Below the pieces are notes generated by a model. That model had not been told where the DNA came from, searched no databases, and saw only the letters and a list, made by a program, of their open reading frames with translations. This document shows positions 1 to 8,646 of a DNA stretch of 29,837 nucleotides, piece by piece. The stretch is taken from assembly GCA_023433755.1 (NCBI GenBank), contig JAEYUA010000010.1:1-29837 (forward strand), read 5' to 3'. The stretch is from Bacteroidota bacterium. GTDB taxonomy: Bacteria > Bacteroidota > Bacteroidia > Chitinophagales > Chitinophagaceae. Made by a program: the position numbers and the translations under genes. Numbering within the stretch: position 1 is the stretch's first letter; the number at the start of each line of letters is the position of its first letter.

Positions 1-1
1 G

Positions 2-22
2 CTCACGACTCACGACTCACGT
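2..22. repeat. Heptamer repeat array, YTCACGW family (left edge)
   Basis: Three tandem 7-bp units are visible: CTCACGA, CTCACGA, CTCACGT. They lie directly downstream of the stop codon of the minus-strand propeller gene. The array is probably cut by the window edge. The same heptamer family recurs at 23133-23160, also just 3' of a minus-strand stop codon. Read on the minus strand the unit is TCGTGAG, which contains TGA; because 7 is not a multiple of 3, tandem units place TGA in all three frames. Confidence 0.75.
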
Positions 23-23
23 C

Positions 24-1082
24 CTACTCTACCCAGTCTGCCACAAACACATTCGTATCCCTCGTACCACCATTATTGCGGTTGCTGGAGAAAATGATCT
101 TTTTGCCATCCGGGCTGATCATGGGGAAGGCATCAAAACCTTTGTCGCGGCTGATCTTCTCCATTCCGCTGCCATCGGCATTGATCACGTACATATTGAA
201 AGGAAAACCTCTTTTGTATTCATGGTTACTGCAGAAAATAATACGGCCATCTTTCAGAAAATTCGGAGCCCAGTTGGCCTGCCCCAGGGAGGTGATCTGC
301 CTGGCATCCGTTCCATCGGCATTGGCAACAAACACTTCCATCTGCGTTGGTGCTACCAGTCCTTCCTTCAGCAGTTCCTTATACTCTTTAATATCCGCGT
401 CTGTTTTGGGACGGCTGGCTCTCCATACTATTTTTTTCCCGTCGTGACTAAACCAGGCACCGCCATCATAACCCAGGTCAGTAGTGATCTGTTTGATCTC
501 ACCTGAAGCGATATTCATTGTGTACAGGTCAAGGTCCCCGTTTCTTGTTGAAGTAAAGATCATGGTCTTTCCATCGGGTGACATGGTAGCCTCTGCATCA
601 TAGCCCGGTGTATTGGTCAGTTTCAGAACAATGCGGCCGTCAAGATCCGACATATAAATATCATAGCTGTCGTACACCGGCCAGATATAACGGTTGCCAT
701 ATTTGCTGCGGTCTACCGGTGGCGGGCAGGCATCTGACCCCTCGTGTGTGGATGCATAAACTACATGCTTGTTATCACGGGTAAAATAAGCGCAGGTGGT
801 CCGCCCTTTCCCGGTACTGACCATTTTATACTGGAAAGGCTCCCCCTTTTTGGGTGTTTTACCCACAAAGATCTGGTCACAGGCTACGCCGTCCTTTACC
901 GAGGTTCTCTGGAAAACGATGCTCTTTCCATCATAACTCCAGTAGGCTTCCGCGTTGTCGCCTCCGAATGTTAATTGCTGAACATTGCTGAAATGGGTTT
1001 CATCCGGGTAGTGAAGGGTGTCTGACTGCGCATGCACTGCAAATGAAACCAGTAAGAATAAACTAAGGTGAAAATATTTCAT
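24..1082 (-). CDS. Secreted TolB-like beta-propeller protein
   Basis: This predicts a 352-residue exported protein. The N-terminus has a Lys, a hydrophobic core and an A-Q-S cleavage region near residue 19, typical of a Sec signal peptide. The body carries repeated PD40/WD40-like motifs of the form DGKxIxFxS, for example DGKSIVFQ near residue 52, DGKTMIFTSTRNGD near 170, DGKKIVW near 215 and DGKKIIFSSNRN near 325. This is the pattern of TolB-type six-bladed propellers. It has no peptidase domain and is shorter than Pal-associated TolB (about 430 aa), so it is better called TolB-like than TolB. The role is unknown; binding in the periplasm or at the surface is plausible. It is transcribed divergently from the TPR lipoprotein gene. 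The start ATG follows a TAATTTTG box by about 25 nt. Confidence 0.85.
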   Translation of the reverse strand: MKYFHLSLFLLVSFAVHAQSDTLHYPDETHFSNVQQLTFGGDNAEAYWSYDGKSIVFQRTSVKDGVACDQIFVGKTPKKGEPFQYKMVSTGKGRTTCAYFTRDNKHVVYASTHEGSDACPPPVDRSKYGNRYIWPVYDSYDIYMSDLDGRIVLKLTNTPGYDAEATMSPDGKTMIFTSTRNGDLDLYTMNIASGEIKQITTDLGYDGGAWFSHDGKKIVWRASRPKTDADIKEYKELLKEGLVAPTQMEVFVANADGTDARQITSLGQANWAPNFLKDGRIIFCSNHEYKRGFPFNMYVINADGSGMEKISRDKGFDAFPMISPDGKKIIFSSNRNNGGTRDTNVFVADWVE

Positions 1083-1107
1083 GAATTGAAGGCTTGTTAA
1101 AAGCTTT

Positions 1108-1115
1108 CAAAATTA
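1108..1115 (-). promoter_or_regulatory. Candidate -7 box for the propeller gene
   Basis: On the minus strand the sequence is TAATTTTG, a full match to the Bacteroidota -7 consensus TAnnTTTG. The 5' leader would be about 20 nt. No convincing -33 TTG is seen at the expected distance, so the call rests on the -7 box and its position. Confidence 0.4.
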
Positions 1116-1158
1116 ATTCTATATCATACCTGCGATGTCAGATTTATGTCATAAGCTA

Positions 1159-1166
1159 TAGTTTTG
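1159..1166 (+). promoter_or_regulatory. Candidate -7 box for the TPR lipoprotein gene
   Basis: TAGTTTTG matches TAnnTTTG and ends 3 nt before the ATG at 1170. Transcription starting about 4 nt past the box would begin at the start codon, giving a leaderless mRNA. No clear -33 element is visible. Confidence 0.35.
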
Positions 1167-1169
1167 AAT

Positions 1170-2150
1170 ATGCAAAAGACCTTAATACTATTGATTTGTT
1201 CCTGGCTGATCGTTGCCTGTAATGAAAAGAACCAGGACCAGGGCCTTCTTTCCCTACCACCTTATAAAACCCTGACCGATAGTATTCAGCAACAACCCGA
1301 ATCTGCAGAATTATATTACAGGAGAGGAAGCCTCTTATATGCCAACAATGAAATCAAAGCAGCCGAGACCGACCTGCGTAAGGCCTGGGAACTGCAACCC
1401 AGCGAGCAGCATGCACTGGGTGTATCCCGACTGCTTCGCCAGGTGAAGCCGGATGAGGCTATTGGTTTCCTGGAAGAAGCTTTAAAGAAATTACCAGGCA
1501 GTTTATTCATCCAGGTACAACTGGCACAGGGTTATAAATCAAAAGGCAAGTTGGACCAATCCCTGGCACTTAGCAACGAGGTGACCACCAAATACCCCAA
1601 TAATATTGATGCCCTGCTTCTGAAAGCTGAAATTCTTAAAATGAAGGAACAATATGCAGAAGCAATCAGCACGCTGGAAAAAGCTTACCAGATGGCGCCC
1701 GGTGATGTGGAACTGGTGCATACCCTCGCATTTGACTATGCGGAGAATAAAGATTCCAAAGCGCTCAGCCTGAGCGATTCTCTCATCAGGGCCGATACGG
1801 AAAAAAAACATCCCGAACCCCACTATTTCAAAGGGCTTTATTATGAGAATACCGGCAATACAAAAGAAGCACTGAAACATTTTGATGAAGCCATCCGCAT
1901 CAATTATAATTTTTTGGATGCGCATATGGATAAGGGCCAGACACTTTACATGGCCAAACGCTATGAAGAAGCCGCGGCCACTTTCAACAGGGCTATCACC
2001 ATCACCCCCACTTTCCCCGATGCATTTTACTGGCTGGCAAAAACTGAAGAAGCCATGGGTAAAAAACAGGAAGCCAAACTGAACTACCAACGGGCTTATG
2101 GACTTGATAAAACCATGACAGAAGCAAAAGAAGCTGCGGACGCTCTTTGA
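1170..2150 (+). CDS. TPR-repeat lipoprotein
   Basis: This is a 326-residue tetratricopeptide-repeat lipoprotein. The N-terminal 16 residues are hydrophobic and end in the lipobox LIVAC, making Cys17 the lipidated residue. A TTG lies two codons upstream, but the ATG gives the normal lipoprotein start. The rest is consecutive TPR helices with the usual spacing of small, aromatic and Pro residues. Examples are AELYYRRGSLLYANNE near 48, DALLLKAEILKMKEQYAEA near 150, PHYFKGLYYENTGNTKEA near 215 and DAFYWLAKTEEAMGKKQEA near 285. Such proteins act as scaffolds in envelope complexes; the partner cannot be inferred here. rpe follows after 49 nt on the same strand. Confidence 0.85.
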   Translation: MQKTLILLICSWLIVACNEKNQDQGLLSLPPYKTLTDSIQQQPESAELYYRRGSLLYANNEIKAAETDLRKAWELQPSEQHALGVSRLLRQVKPDEAIGFLEEALKKLPGSLFIQVQLAQGYKSKGKLDQSLALSNEVTTKYPNNIDALLLKAEILKMKEQYAEAISTLEKAYQMAPGDVELVHTLAFDYAENKDSKALSLSDSLIRADTEKKHPEPHYFKGLYYENTGNTKEALKHFDEAIRINYNFLDAHMDKGQTLYMAKRYEEAAATFNRAITITPTFPDAFYWLAKTEEAMGKKQEAKLNYQRAYGLDKTMTEAKEAADAL

Positions 2151-2199
2151 TTCCTTACCCTCTAAAATCTCCCTATCTTGCGGGCCGAAATTCGAAACA

Positions 2200-2847
2200 A
2201 TGCCCATCATAGCTCCTTCCCTGCTCGCCGCTGATTTTCTCCGTTTAGCTGATGAATGTAAAATGCTGAATGAAAGCCAGGCCGACTGGTATCACCTTGA
2301 TGTAATGGACGGAAGGTTTGTGCCCAATATCAGTTTTGGCCTGCCGGTGATTGAACAAATGAGGAAGGCAACAACCAAAACATTTGATGTACACCTGATG
2401 ATCCTGGAACCGGAACGTTATGCGGAAGCCTTTAAGGCAGCAGGAGCAGATATTCTCTCTGTTCATATCGAGGCCTGCACCCATCTGCACCGGAATATCC
2501 AGCAAATCAAATCACTGGATATGCAAGCTGGTGTAGCCGTGAACCCGCATACGCCTGTTGAAGCACTGGCCGATGTGCTGGGGAATATTGACCTCGTTTG
2601 CCTGATGAGCGTTAACCCGGGTTTTGGCGGTCAAAAATTCATCACGCATACCCTGAAAAAAATCGAAAGGCTCCGCAGGATGATCGATGATCAAAAGCTC
2701 CAGGTAAAAATTGAAATTGATGGAGGTGTCACGGTTGAAAATGCAAGGTCACTTCTTGATGCCGGCGCGGATGTACTGGTGGCAGGTAATACCGTTTTTA
2801 AATCTGCAGACCCGGTAAAAACCATTGCACAATTGAAAGCGATGTAA
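2200..2847 (+). CDS. rpe: Ribulose-phosphate 3-epimerase
   Basis: Rpe interconverts D-ribulose 5-phosphate and D-xylulose 5-phosphate in the non-oxidative pentose phosphate pathway, in the cytosol. The 215-residue length is normal for this TIM-barrel family. All signature segments are present: APSLLAAD (Ser7), YHLDVMDG (metal ligands His32 and Asp34, with Asp37 nearby), FDVHLM (His65), LMSVNPGFGGQ (136-145), and EIDGGV with catalytic Asp174, followed by the phosphate-binding segment ADVLVAGNTVF. The stop codon TAA shares its last base with the ATG of the next gene (TAATG), so the downstream methyltransferase is probably translationally coupled. A partial -7-like TATCTTG lies about 20 nt upstream of the start. 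Confidence 0.97.
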   Translation: MPIIAPSLLAADFLRLADECKMLNESQADWYHLDVMDGRFVPNISFGLPVIEQMRKATTKTFDVHLMILEPERYAEAFKAAGADILSVHIEACTHLHRNIQQIKSLDMQAGVAVNPHTPVEALADVLGNIDLVCLMSVNPGFGGQKFITHTLKKIERLRRMIDDQKLQVKIEIDGGVTVENARSLLDAGADVLVAGNTVFKSADPVKTIAQLKAM

Positions 2848-3587
2848 TGAGTAAGGATTTGTTTTCAGGGCACGCGGCAGGGTATGCACAATACCGGCCA
2901 CATTATCCAGGAGAACTGATCAACTACATTGTTTCATTAACCAATGAACAGGTAAGAGCATGGGATGCGGCAACCGGTAACGGGCAGGCAGCCATTCTCC
3001 TGGCAGATCATTTTAAAGAAGTATATGCAACAGATATCAGCAGTGAACAATTGAAGCATGCTGTAGTAAAACCGAATATCCATTACAGTACAGGTGCTGC
3101 TGAAAAAACCTCCTTCCCTTCCAATCATTTTGACCTGGTAACCATGGCCCAGGCTTATCATTGGATCAATGGTGCTGCATTCAAAAAAGAAGTATTGAGA
3201 GTTGCCAAACCAGGTGGGATTTTAGCAGTGTGGGGTTACAATTTGATCAGTTCAGAAAATCATGAGCTGGACCATTTGATCCGGGAATTTTACAGTCAAA
3301 CAGGTCCGTACTGGGAAAAAGAAAGAAAATATGTGGATGATGCTTACCGCACTATTGAATTTGATTTCCCTCCCCTTCCCTACCGGGAATTCTTCATTGA
3401 TGTAGTTTGGAGCCTTGAACAGTTCACAGGATACCTGCAAAGCTGGTCTGCTATCAGGAAGATGATCAGCCTTACATCAACCGATCCTGTAAATGAATTA
3501 ACGCCTGCTTTGAAAAAATTCTGGCAGGATAATAATATGCTTGCTTTTCGCTTTCCCATTTTTCTCAAAATTGGCAGGATCCCCTGA
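2847..3587 (+). CDS. Class I SAM-dependent methyltransferase
   Basis: The 246-residue protein has the Methyltransf_11 fold. Motif I is WDAATGNGQAA (residues 39-49), binding the SAM carboxypropyl group. The acidic end of strand 2 is ATDISSEQL, and motif IV/post-I is FDLVTMAQAYHWI around residues 95-107, followed by RVAKPGGILAVWGYN. The C-terminal half (FYSQTGPYWEKER, VWSLEQFTGYLQSWSA) resembles the small-molecule methyltransferases related to trans-aconitate methyltransferase, but the substrate cannot be read from sequence. The gene overlaps the rpe stop codon by 1 nt and so sits in the same transcription unit; no functional link to Rpe is known. Confidence 0.87.
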   Translation: MSKDLFSGHAAGYAQYRPHYPGELINYIVSLTNEQVRAWDAATGNGQAAILLADHFKEVYATDISSEQLKHAVVKPNIHYSTGAAEKTSFPSNHFDLVTMAQAYHWINGAAFKKEVLRVAKPGGILAVWGYNLISSENHELDHLIREFYSQTGPYWEKERKYVDDAYRTIEFDFPPLPYREFFIDVVWSLEQFTGYLQSWSAIRKMISLTSTDPVNELTPALKKFWQDNNMLAFRFPIFLKIGRIP

Positions 3588-3655
3588 ATCACCTATTTAA
3601 ACATTAAGCTTCGATATCAGTTGGCAAACAATTATTTTTAGCACAAATCTGCTTT

Positions 3656-6136
3656 GTGAACCTGAGGCTTCCAATTCTTATCATAACCATATTAACGGCA
3701 AGTTTTTGTTTTGCCCAAAAAAAGACAGCCGTTATTTCAGGTCATGTTGTAGATGAGAACGAGAGACCTCTTCCTTCGGTTTCTATTGTGATACTTGGTC
3801 AGCAAAAAGGAATTTCCTCTACTGACTCAGGAAGTTTTTCCTTGAAAGTTCCCGCAGACAAAGCATTCGCCCTGATCTTTTCCCATGCAGGTTACAAAAC
3901 TTTCCAGCAGAATTTTTTACTGAATGAAGGAGAACTGGAAAACATTACAGTGCGAATGGAAACTGGCACACCCGTGCTGGAAGAAGTGATCATCCGGGAC
4001 CAGCGTGAAAGAACGGAAGCCGGGTTGATCAGGCCCAATCCCAAATCGGTGATCAATCTACCATCACCTGTAATGGGTGTGGAAGGATTGCTTAAAGTTT
4101 TTGTTGGATCTAACAATGAACTCACTTCCCAGTATAACGTGCGCGGTGGAAGCTATGATGAGAACCTGATTTATGTAAATGATTTCGAGATCTTCCGGCC
4201 CTACCTAGTACGAAGCGGGCAGCAGGAAGGGCTCAGTTTTATCAATCCATCCATGGTAAAAAATATCAGTTTTTATAATGGAGGATTCCAGGCAAGGTAT
4301 GGTGATAAAATGAGTTCGGTGCTCGACATCCAGTACAACACTCCAAAGCAATTTGGAGGGTCAGCCTATATCAGCATTCTGGAACAGGGCCTGCATGTGG
4401 AGGGCACCGGCATGCGCAACCGCCTTTCGTATGTGATGGGCATGCGCAACCGCAGCAACCAAAATCTTTTGAGCCGGCAGGAAACCCAGGGGAGTTATGT
4501 ACCCTCCTCTTCCGACCTGCAAGCGCTGATTCATTACCAGGTCTCGGATAAATGGCAGGCTGAACTCCTCGGCAATCTTTCACGCACCAGTTTTGCTCTC
4601 ACACCCGAATACAGCCAGCTCACCTCCGGTGTTTTCTCACCCTTATTCACTTCCAATATTGGTGTTGACATATTCTTTGAAGGCAGGGAAAAAGATGCTT
4701 ACAGTACAGCCATGATTGGCGTTTCAACCACCTTCCAGGCAAATAAAAAACTAAGACTGAAATGGCTGGTTTCCAGGTTTGAGAACAACGAGGAAGAAAA
4801 TATTGATATTGCAGGCGCCTATCTTTTTGGTGACCGTGATTTTGACCGCAGCAGCTCAACCTTCGGAATGATTGTGAATCCATTGGGTGCGGGGGTCAAT
4901 CTTAATTTCGCCCGCAACAGCCTCAGGATCGTTGACCATAACATTTCCCACAAGGGAAATTACCTGGCAGGCAAACACCAGTTGCAATGGGGAGCAGGCA
5001 TCAATAGAACCAGGATTGACGATGTGCTGAACGAATGGGAACTTCAGGACTCTTCAGGCTACTCATTACCCTACAACCCGGCGCAATTGCAACTGAACCG
5101 CGTAATCAAATCCAATGCCTCGCTTGACATTTTGAAATTCAACGGGTATGTGCAGGATAACATGGCTATCACCCGTAACGGTAACGCTTATACGATGCAG
5201 GGAGGCATCCGCTTCAATTACAATGAGCTGAACAAAGAACTGCTTATATCTCCCAGGCTGAGTGCTTCTGTAAAGCCTAACTGGAAAAATGATCTGGTAT
5301 TTCGCATTGCAGCGGGCGCCTATCACCAGCCGCCTTTTTACCGGGAATTGAGAAGATATGATGGCTCGCTCAATACACGGTTGAAAGCGCAACGAAGCTG
5401 GCAGGGAGTGATCGGGACCGATTATCATTTTACAGGATGGAACAGGCCCTTGCGACTAACCGCTGAAGCCTATTATAAATCCATGACCAATGTGGTGCCT
5501 TATGATATTGACAATGTGAGGGTGCGCTATTTTGGAGAGAACATGGCAAAGGCTTATGCCACAGGCATCGAACTGCGATTGTTTGGAGAACTGGTAAAGG
5601 ACGCGGAAAGCTGGATCAGCATGGGCATCATGCGGACCAGGGAAAACCTGCAGGGTGATTTTTATAAAAATTACACGCTTGATTCCATGAACCGTCCCAT
5701 CGACAGTGTTACCGTGGAAGGAGGATGGTTGAGAAGGCCTACTGACAGGCTGCTCACTTTTGGCATGTTCTTCCAGGATTACCTGAGCACCAATAAAAAT
5801 TTCAAGGTTTATCTCAATACCATTTACGGAACCAACCTGCCCTTCAATATTCCCAACAGTGTGAAGTATAGGAATGCCCTGACCATACAACCTTACATAC
5901 GCATTGATATTGGCTTCAGCGCCCTGCTGCTTGATACGGAAAGATCCAACAGGAGAAGCCATTCACCTTTCCGGAATTTCGACAATATCTGGCTCAGCCT
6001 TGAGGTTTTTAACCTGATCGACCGGCCCAATACTATTTCCTATATGCTGATCAAGGATTTTTCCAATACAGTGTTTACTTTACCTAACCGGCTAACGCCA
6101 AGGTTGGTCAACCTGAAACTGGTAGCACGCTGGTAA
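3656..6136 (+). CDS. TonB-dependent outer-membrane receptor
   Basis: This 826-residue receptor imports an unidentified ligand across the outer membrane using TonB energy. The order is: signal peptide (1-20, ending FCFAQ), a CarboxypepD_reg-like beta-sandwich (about 26-103, with ISGHVVDENERPLPSVSIVI), a plug domain (about 130-228, with YNVRGGSYDENLIYVND and YGDKMSSVLDIQY), then a long beta-barrel ending in an aromatic residue (LVARW). A GTG start is used; no in-frame ATG lies near, and it gives a clean signal peptide. No SusD-like gene is adjacent, so this is not a classical polysaccharide-utilisation pair. The next gene, 44 nt downstream, encodes a small exported protein that might be its partner, but only position supports that. 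Confidence 0.95.
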   Translation: MNLRLPILIITILTASFCFAQKKTAVISGHVVDENERPLPSVSIVILGQQKGISSTDSGSFSLKVPADKAFALIFSHAGYKTFQQNFLLNEGELENITVRMETGTPVLEEVIIRDQRERTEAGLIRPNPKSVINLPSPVMGVEGLLKVFVGSNNELTSQYNVRGGSYDENLIYVNDFEIFRPYLVRSGQQEGLSFINPSMVKNISFYNGGFQARYGDKMSSVLDIQYNTPKQFGGSAYISILEQGLHVEGTGMRNRLSYVMGMRNRSNQNLLSRQETQGSYVPSSSDLQALIHYQVSDKWQAELLGNLSRTSFALTPEYSQLTSGVFSPLFTSNIGVDIFFEGREKDAYSTAMIGVSTTFQANKKLRLKWLVSRFENNEEENIDIAGAYLFGDRDFDRSSSTFGMIVNPLGAGVNLNFARNSLRIVDHNISHKGNYLAGKHQLQWGAGINRTRIDDVLNEWELQDSSGYSLPYNPAQLQLNRVIKSNASLDILKFNGYVQDNMAITRNGNAYTMQGGIRFNYNELNKELLISPRLSASVKPNWKNDLVFRIAAGAYHQPPFYRELRRYDGSLNTRLKAQRSWQGVIGTDYHFTGWNRPLRLTAEAYYKSMTNVVPYDIDNVRVRYFGENMAKAYATGIELRLFGELVKDAESWISMGIMRTRENLQGDFYKNYTLDSMNRPIDSVTVEGGWLRRPTDRLLTFGMFFQDYLSTNKNFKVYLNTIYGTNLPFNIPNSVKYRNALTIQPYIRIDIGFSALLLDTERSNRRSHSPFRNFDNIWLSLEVFNLIDRPNTISYMLIKDFSNTVFTLPNRLTPRLVNLKLVARW

Positions 6137-6143
6137 GGGAATT

Positions 6144-6155
6144 AACAAATTTGTT
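6144..6155. other. Short perfect palindrome between receptor and downstream gene
   Basis: AACAAATTTGTT is a perfect 12-bp palindrome 8 nt past the receptor stop codon. It has no T-tract or GC-rich stem, so it is not a strong terminator. It could be an operator for the downstream gene or chance. Confidence 0.3.
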
Positions 6156-6180
6156 GAACAGATTTGGTTAGATTAATCCC

Positions 6181-6828
6181 ATGAAACGACTGCTGCTTTT
6201 ATTCATTCCTGCATTGGCTTGCCTGGGATCTTCTGCCCAGGATTCCACTTTCATTCAGCAGTATAAAGCATTCAGGGCAGCCACCGATTCTTTCCGTTCT
6301 TATACTTTCCAGTTAAGGAATGACCAGAATAAAAGAACCATCTACCTGAACAGCTATCAAAAAATAATGGAGAATGCTTATCATTTTCTTCGCAACAAGG
6401 AATTGAAGAACAAGAAAGCTGATTGCAATATTTTAATTGCGGTAAAAAAAATCGATATCATTTTGCCACTGGAAAGAAAAATGAAGAACTGGAATGAGTA
6501 TACCATTTATGAAATCAATACTCACTATAAGCTTACAGTTCATTTGGAAGTTTACAGGAAGGAAAGATTGGTGCATAGTTTTCCATTAATGGAGGATAGC
6601 CTGCTTACAAAGCTTTACAGCTATAAATTGCTACATAAAAAACCTGCTGAATACGAAAGCTTTGGGGTTGGTAAAACCAATGATTATCTAAATAATGAAC
6701 GGGAGCAACATGAGGCTAAATCCAAAACTGATCCCAACCTTGATGAGATCAAAGACCATGTAATTGCACTGCTGCGCTTATACAAGAATTATTATATCGA
6801 CCAGGTTGACTGGAAATATTCGAACTAA
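6181..6828 (+). CDS. Small exported protein, function unknown
   Basis: This is a 215-residue protein with a clear signal peptide: KR, a Leu-rich core and cleavage after LGSSAQ near residue 20. The mature part is charged and largely helical, rich in Lys, Tyr and Asn, with segments such as KKADCNILIAVKKIDIILP and EYTIYEINTHYKLTVHLEVY that look like beta strands. I do not recognise the family. Base composition is AT-richer than its neighbours. It is likely co-transcribed with the TonB-dependent receptor 44 nt upstream. Its stop codon TAA abuts the complement of the stop codon of the hemerythrin gene, giving TAATTA with no space between the genes. Confidence 0.75.
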   Translation: MKRLLLLFIPALACLGSSAQDSTFIQQYKAFRAATDSFRSYTFQLRNDQNKRTIYLNSYQKIMENAYHFLRNKELKNKKADCNILIAVKKIDIILPLERKMKNWNEYTIYEINTHYKLTVHLEVYRKERLVHSFPLMEDSLLTKLYSYKLLHKKPAEYESFGVGKTNDYLNNEREQHEAKSKTDPNLDEIKDHVIALLRLYKNYYIDQVDWKYSN

Positions 6829-7296
6829 TTATTTCTTCAGCCAGAATTCATTTTCCCAGGTACCGCAGGTTTTTTCAGAATGAACCAGGCGGCTTTCGAT
6901 CTCGTCAAGTTTTGCTTCGGGGATCAGCCTTTCCGCTTCACCAAACAATTCTCTTTCTTCAAAACGGATATGGTCATTGAGCAATACCGCAAATTTTTCG
7001 AGGCGATCCGCATCCCCCAGTCCCTCCGCCAGGAGGGCCCTGATCTCCTCATGTTCCCTGAACATCCTTTCCACTAGCGGATTACCTTCCATGGCAGGTG
7101 CCAGCACTTCTTCTTCCTGCCGGAAATGTTCATCCAGGTGGGCTTCCCAAAACCATTTCACATAATCTTCAATCACCTGCAGACCTGTGCCGTTTTTAAT
7201 TCCCTGCCGGATTTTCCAAACCAGTAACAATCCTTCATGATGGTCTTTCGAAAGGAAAGTGAGCTGCCTGCTTCTTTTTATAGGTTTGATTTCCAT
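6829..7296 (-). CDS. Hemerythrin HHE-domain protein
   Basis: This 155-residue cytosolic protein has the four-helix HHE cation-binding fold, which carries a non-haem di-iron site used for O2, NO or iron handling. The expected ligand pattern is visible: His19-His20 (KDHHEG), His53, His57 and Glu61 (EAHLDEHFRQEEE), His82 (REHEEIR), and His109 with Glu113 (NDHIRFEERELF). There is no extra N- or C-terminal domain, so it is a stand-alone HHE protein rather than the di-iron repair protein YtfE/RIC, which is larger. The specific role is not determinable. The gene converges on the upstream small exported gene with zero gap, and its TAACTTTG -7 box ends 4 nt before the ATG. Confidence 0.9.
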   Translation of the reverse strand: MEIKPIKRSRQLTFLSKDHHEGLLLVWKIRQGIKNGTGLQVIEDYVKWFWEAHLDEHFRQEEEVLAPAMEGNPLVERMFREHEEIRALLAEGLGDADRLEKFAVLLNDHIRFEERELFGEAERLIPEAKLDEIESRLVHSEKTCGTWENEFWLKK

Positions 7297-7300
7297 GCTT

Positions 7301-7308
7301 CAAAGTTA
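7301..7308 (-). promoter_or_regulatory. Candidate -7 box for the hemerythrin gene, leaderless
   Basis: On the minus strand TAACTTTG is a perfect TAnnTTTG match. It is followed by four bases (AAGC) and then the ATG. A start about 4 nt beyond the box leaves at most about one leader base. No good -33 TTG is found at 19-21 bp. Confidence 0.45.
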
Positions 7309-7378
7309 ATCCTTCTGAACTGACCCTCTCCGGGCCAAATCTTCAACATTCAATAACATTAGCCCCGTTTCAACTTCT

Positions 7379-7386
7379 TATCTTTG
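7379..7386 (+). promoter_or_regulatory. Candidate -7 box for mnmA
   Basis: TATCTTTG fully matches TAnnTTTG and lies about 35 nt before the mnmA ATG, predicting a leader of about 30 nt. The -33 region has no clear TTTG. Confidence 0.45.
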
Positions 7387-7421
7387 CCTATTAACCCGCC
7401 CCATCAAAGGCGGTATGGATT

Positions 7422-8525
7422 ATGAGCAGACAAGGCAAGGTTCTGGTAGCAATGAGCGGCGGTATTGACAGTACCGTTACAGCACTTATGCTCCATGAAC
7501 AAGGGTATGAAGTGGTAGGCATTACCATGAAAACATGGGACTATACAGCCAGTGGCGGTTCTAAAAAAGAGACTGGTTGCTGCAACCTGGACAGTTTTAA
7601 TGATGCGCGCATGGCTGCCGTGCAGCATGGTTTCCCTCATTATATTCTTGATATCAGGGATGAATTCGGCAGTTTTGTTGTAGATAATTTCGTAGATGAA
7701 TACCTCGCAGGCCGTACACCCAACCCCTGCGTGCTTTGCAACACCCACATTAAATGGAGAGCCCTTCTGAAAAGAGCCGATGCGCTGGGCTGTGATTTTA
7801 TCGCTACCGGACATTACGGTAAAGTACGCCAGCATACTAATGGCAGGTATGTAGTCAGCAAAGGTGTTGATGAAACCAAAGACCAGAGTTATGTGCTCTG
7901 GGGATTGCAGCAGGATCTGCTAAGCCGCACTTTGTTGCCACTGGGTGGATACCGTAAAACGGAAATCCGCCAGATGGCCATGGATTTTGGTTATCCTGAA
8001 CTGGCTAAAAAAGCAGAGAGCTACGAAATCTGTTTTGTACCGGATAACGACTACCGCGGCTTTTTGAAACGCAAAGTGGAGGGACTGGAAGAAAGAGTGG
8101 CAGGTGGTTATTTTGTAGATAAGGAAGGAAAGATCCTGGGACAACATAAAGGATATCCTTTTTATACCATTGGCCAGAGAAAAGGACTTGACATCACTTT
8201 CGGCAAACCCGCCTATGTGACTGCTATTGACCCCGACACCAATACGGTTGTGCTGGGTGATGAGGCCGACCTGGAAAAAGAAGAAATGAAAGTGGCGAAG
8301 GTCAACTGGATGAAGTATGAGGGACTCGCCGCACCCATGGAAGCCATTACCAAAATACGCTACAAGGACAAAGGCAGCCCTTCAATCATTAATGCTGATG
8401 ACCTGGGAGTTTCCGTTCGCTTTTTTGAGAAGGCCAAAGGCATTGCCGCCGGGCAAAGCGCTGTTTTCTATGAAGGCGATGATGTAATTGGCGGAGGCAT
8501 CATCCAGCGTCCGGCTATAGTTTAA
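7422..8525 (+). CDS. mnmA: tRNA-specific 2-thiouridylase MnmA
   Basis: MnmA inserts sulfur at C2 of the wobble uridine (U34) of Lys, Glu and Gln tRNAs, using ATP to adenylate the base and a persulfide sulfur. The 367-residue length is typical. The PP-loop ATP-binding motif SGGIDS is at residues 12-17. The catalytic cysteine in NPCVLCN is Cys106, and the second catalytic cysteine is Cys204 in SYEICFVP. Other conserved segments are GHYGKV (130-135), KDQSYVLW (153-160) and YTIGQRKGL (near 247-255). The gene appears monocistronic, with a 121-nt gap before the next operon. Confidence 0.97.
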   Translation: MSRQGKVLVAMSGGIDSTVTALMLHEQGYEVVGITMKTWDYTASGGSKKETGCCNLDSFNDARMAAVQHGFPHYILDIRDEFGSFVVDNFVDEYLAGRTPNPCVLCNTHIKWRALLKRADALGCDFIATGHYGKVRQHTNGRYVVSKGVDETKDQSYVLWGLQQDLLSRTLLPLGGYRKTEIRQMAMDFGYPELAKKAESYEICFVPDNDYRGFLKRKVEGLEERVAGGYFVDKEGKILGQHKGYPFYTIGQRKGLDITFGKPAYVTAIDPDTNTVVLGDEADLEKEEMKVAKVNWMKYEGLAAPMEAITKIRYKDKGSPSIINADDLGVSVRFFEKAKGIAAGQSAVFYEGDDVIGGGIIQRPAIV

Positions 8526-8646
8526 TTCTCATGCAACAAAACGGGGCGGCCGCTTGTCAATCAGGAGTTGTGAACTCAGCAAGTTTTTATTGGCTTTAAC
8601 CCCTATATGTAAGCCAGCCTTAATGCGGCTTCGAATCCATTTACTT

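Noticed and set aside
1539..2210. Long minus-strand open frame (223 codons) opposite the TPR lipoprotein gene
   Set aside because: It is antisense to a well-supported TPR gene and rich in Phe, Ile and Cys, as expected from the complement of its codons. It is a shadow frame.
5456..5962. Minus-strand open frame of 168 codons inside the TonB-dependent receptor gene
   Set aside because: It is fully inside the barrel-coding region with no motif; antisense shadow.
8620..8640. tRNA T-arm-like string CTTCGAATCC
   Set aside because: No acceptor stem, anticodon arm or D-arm can be built around it.
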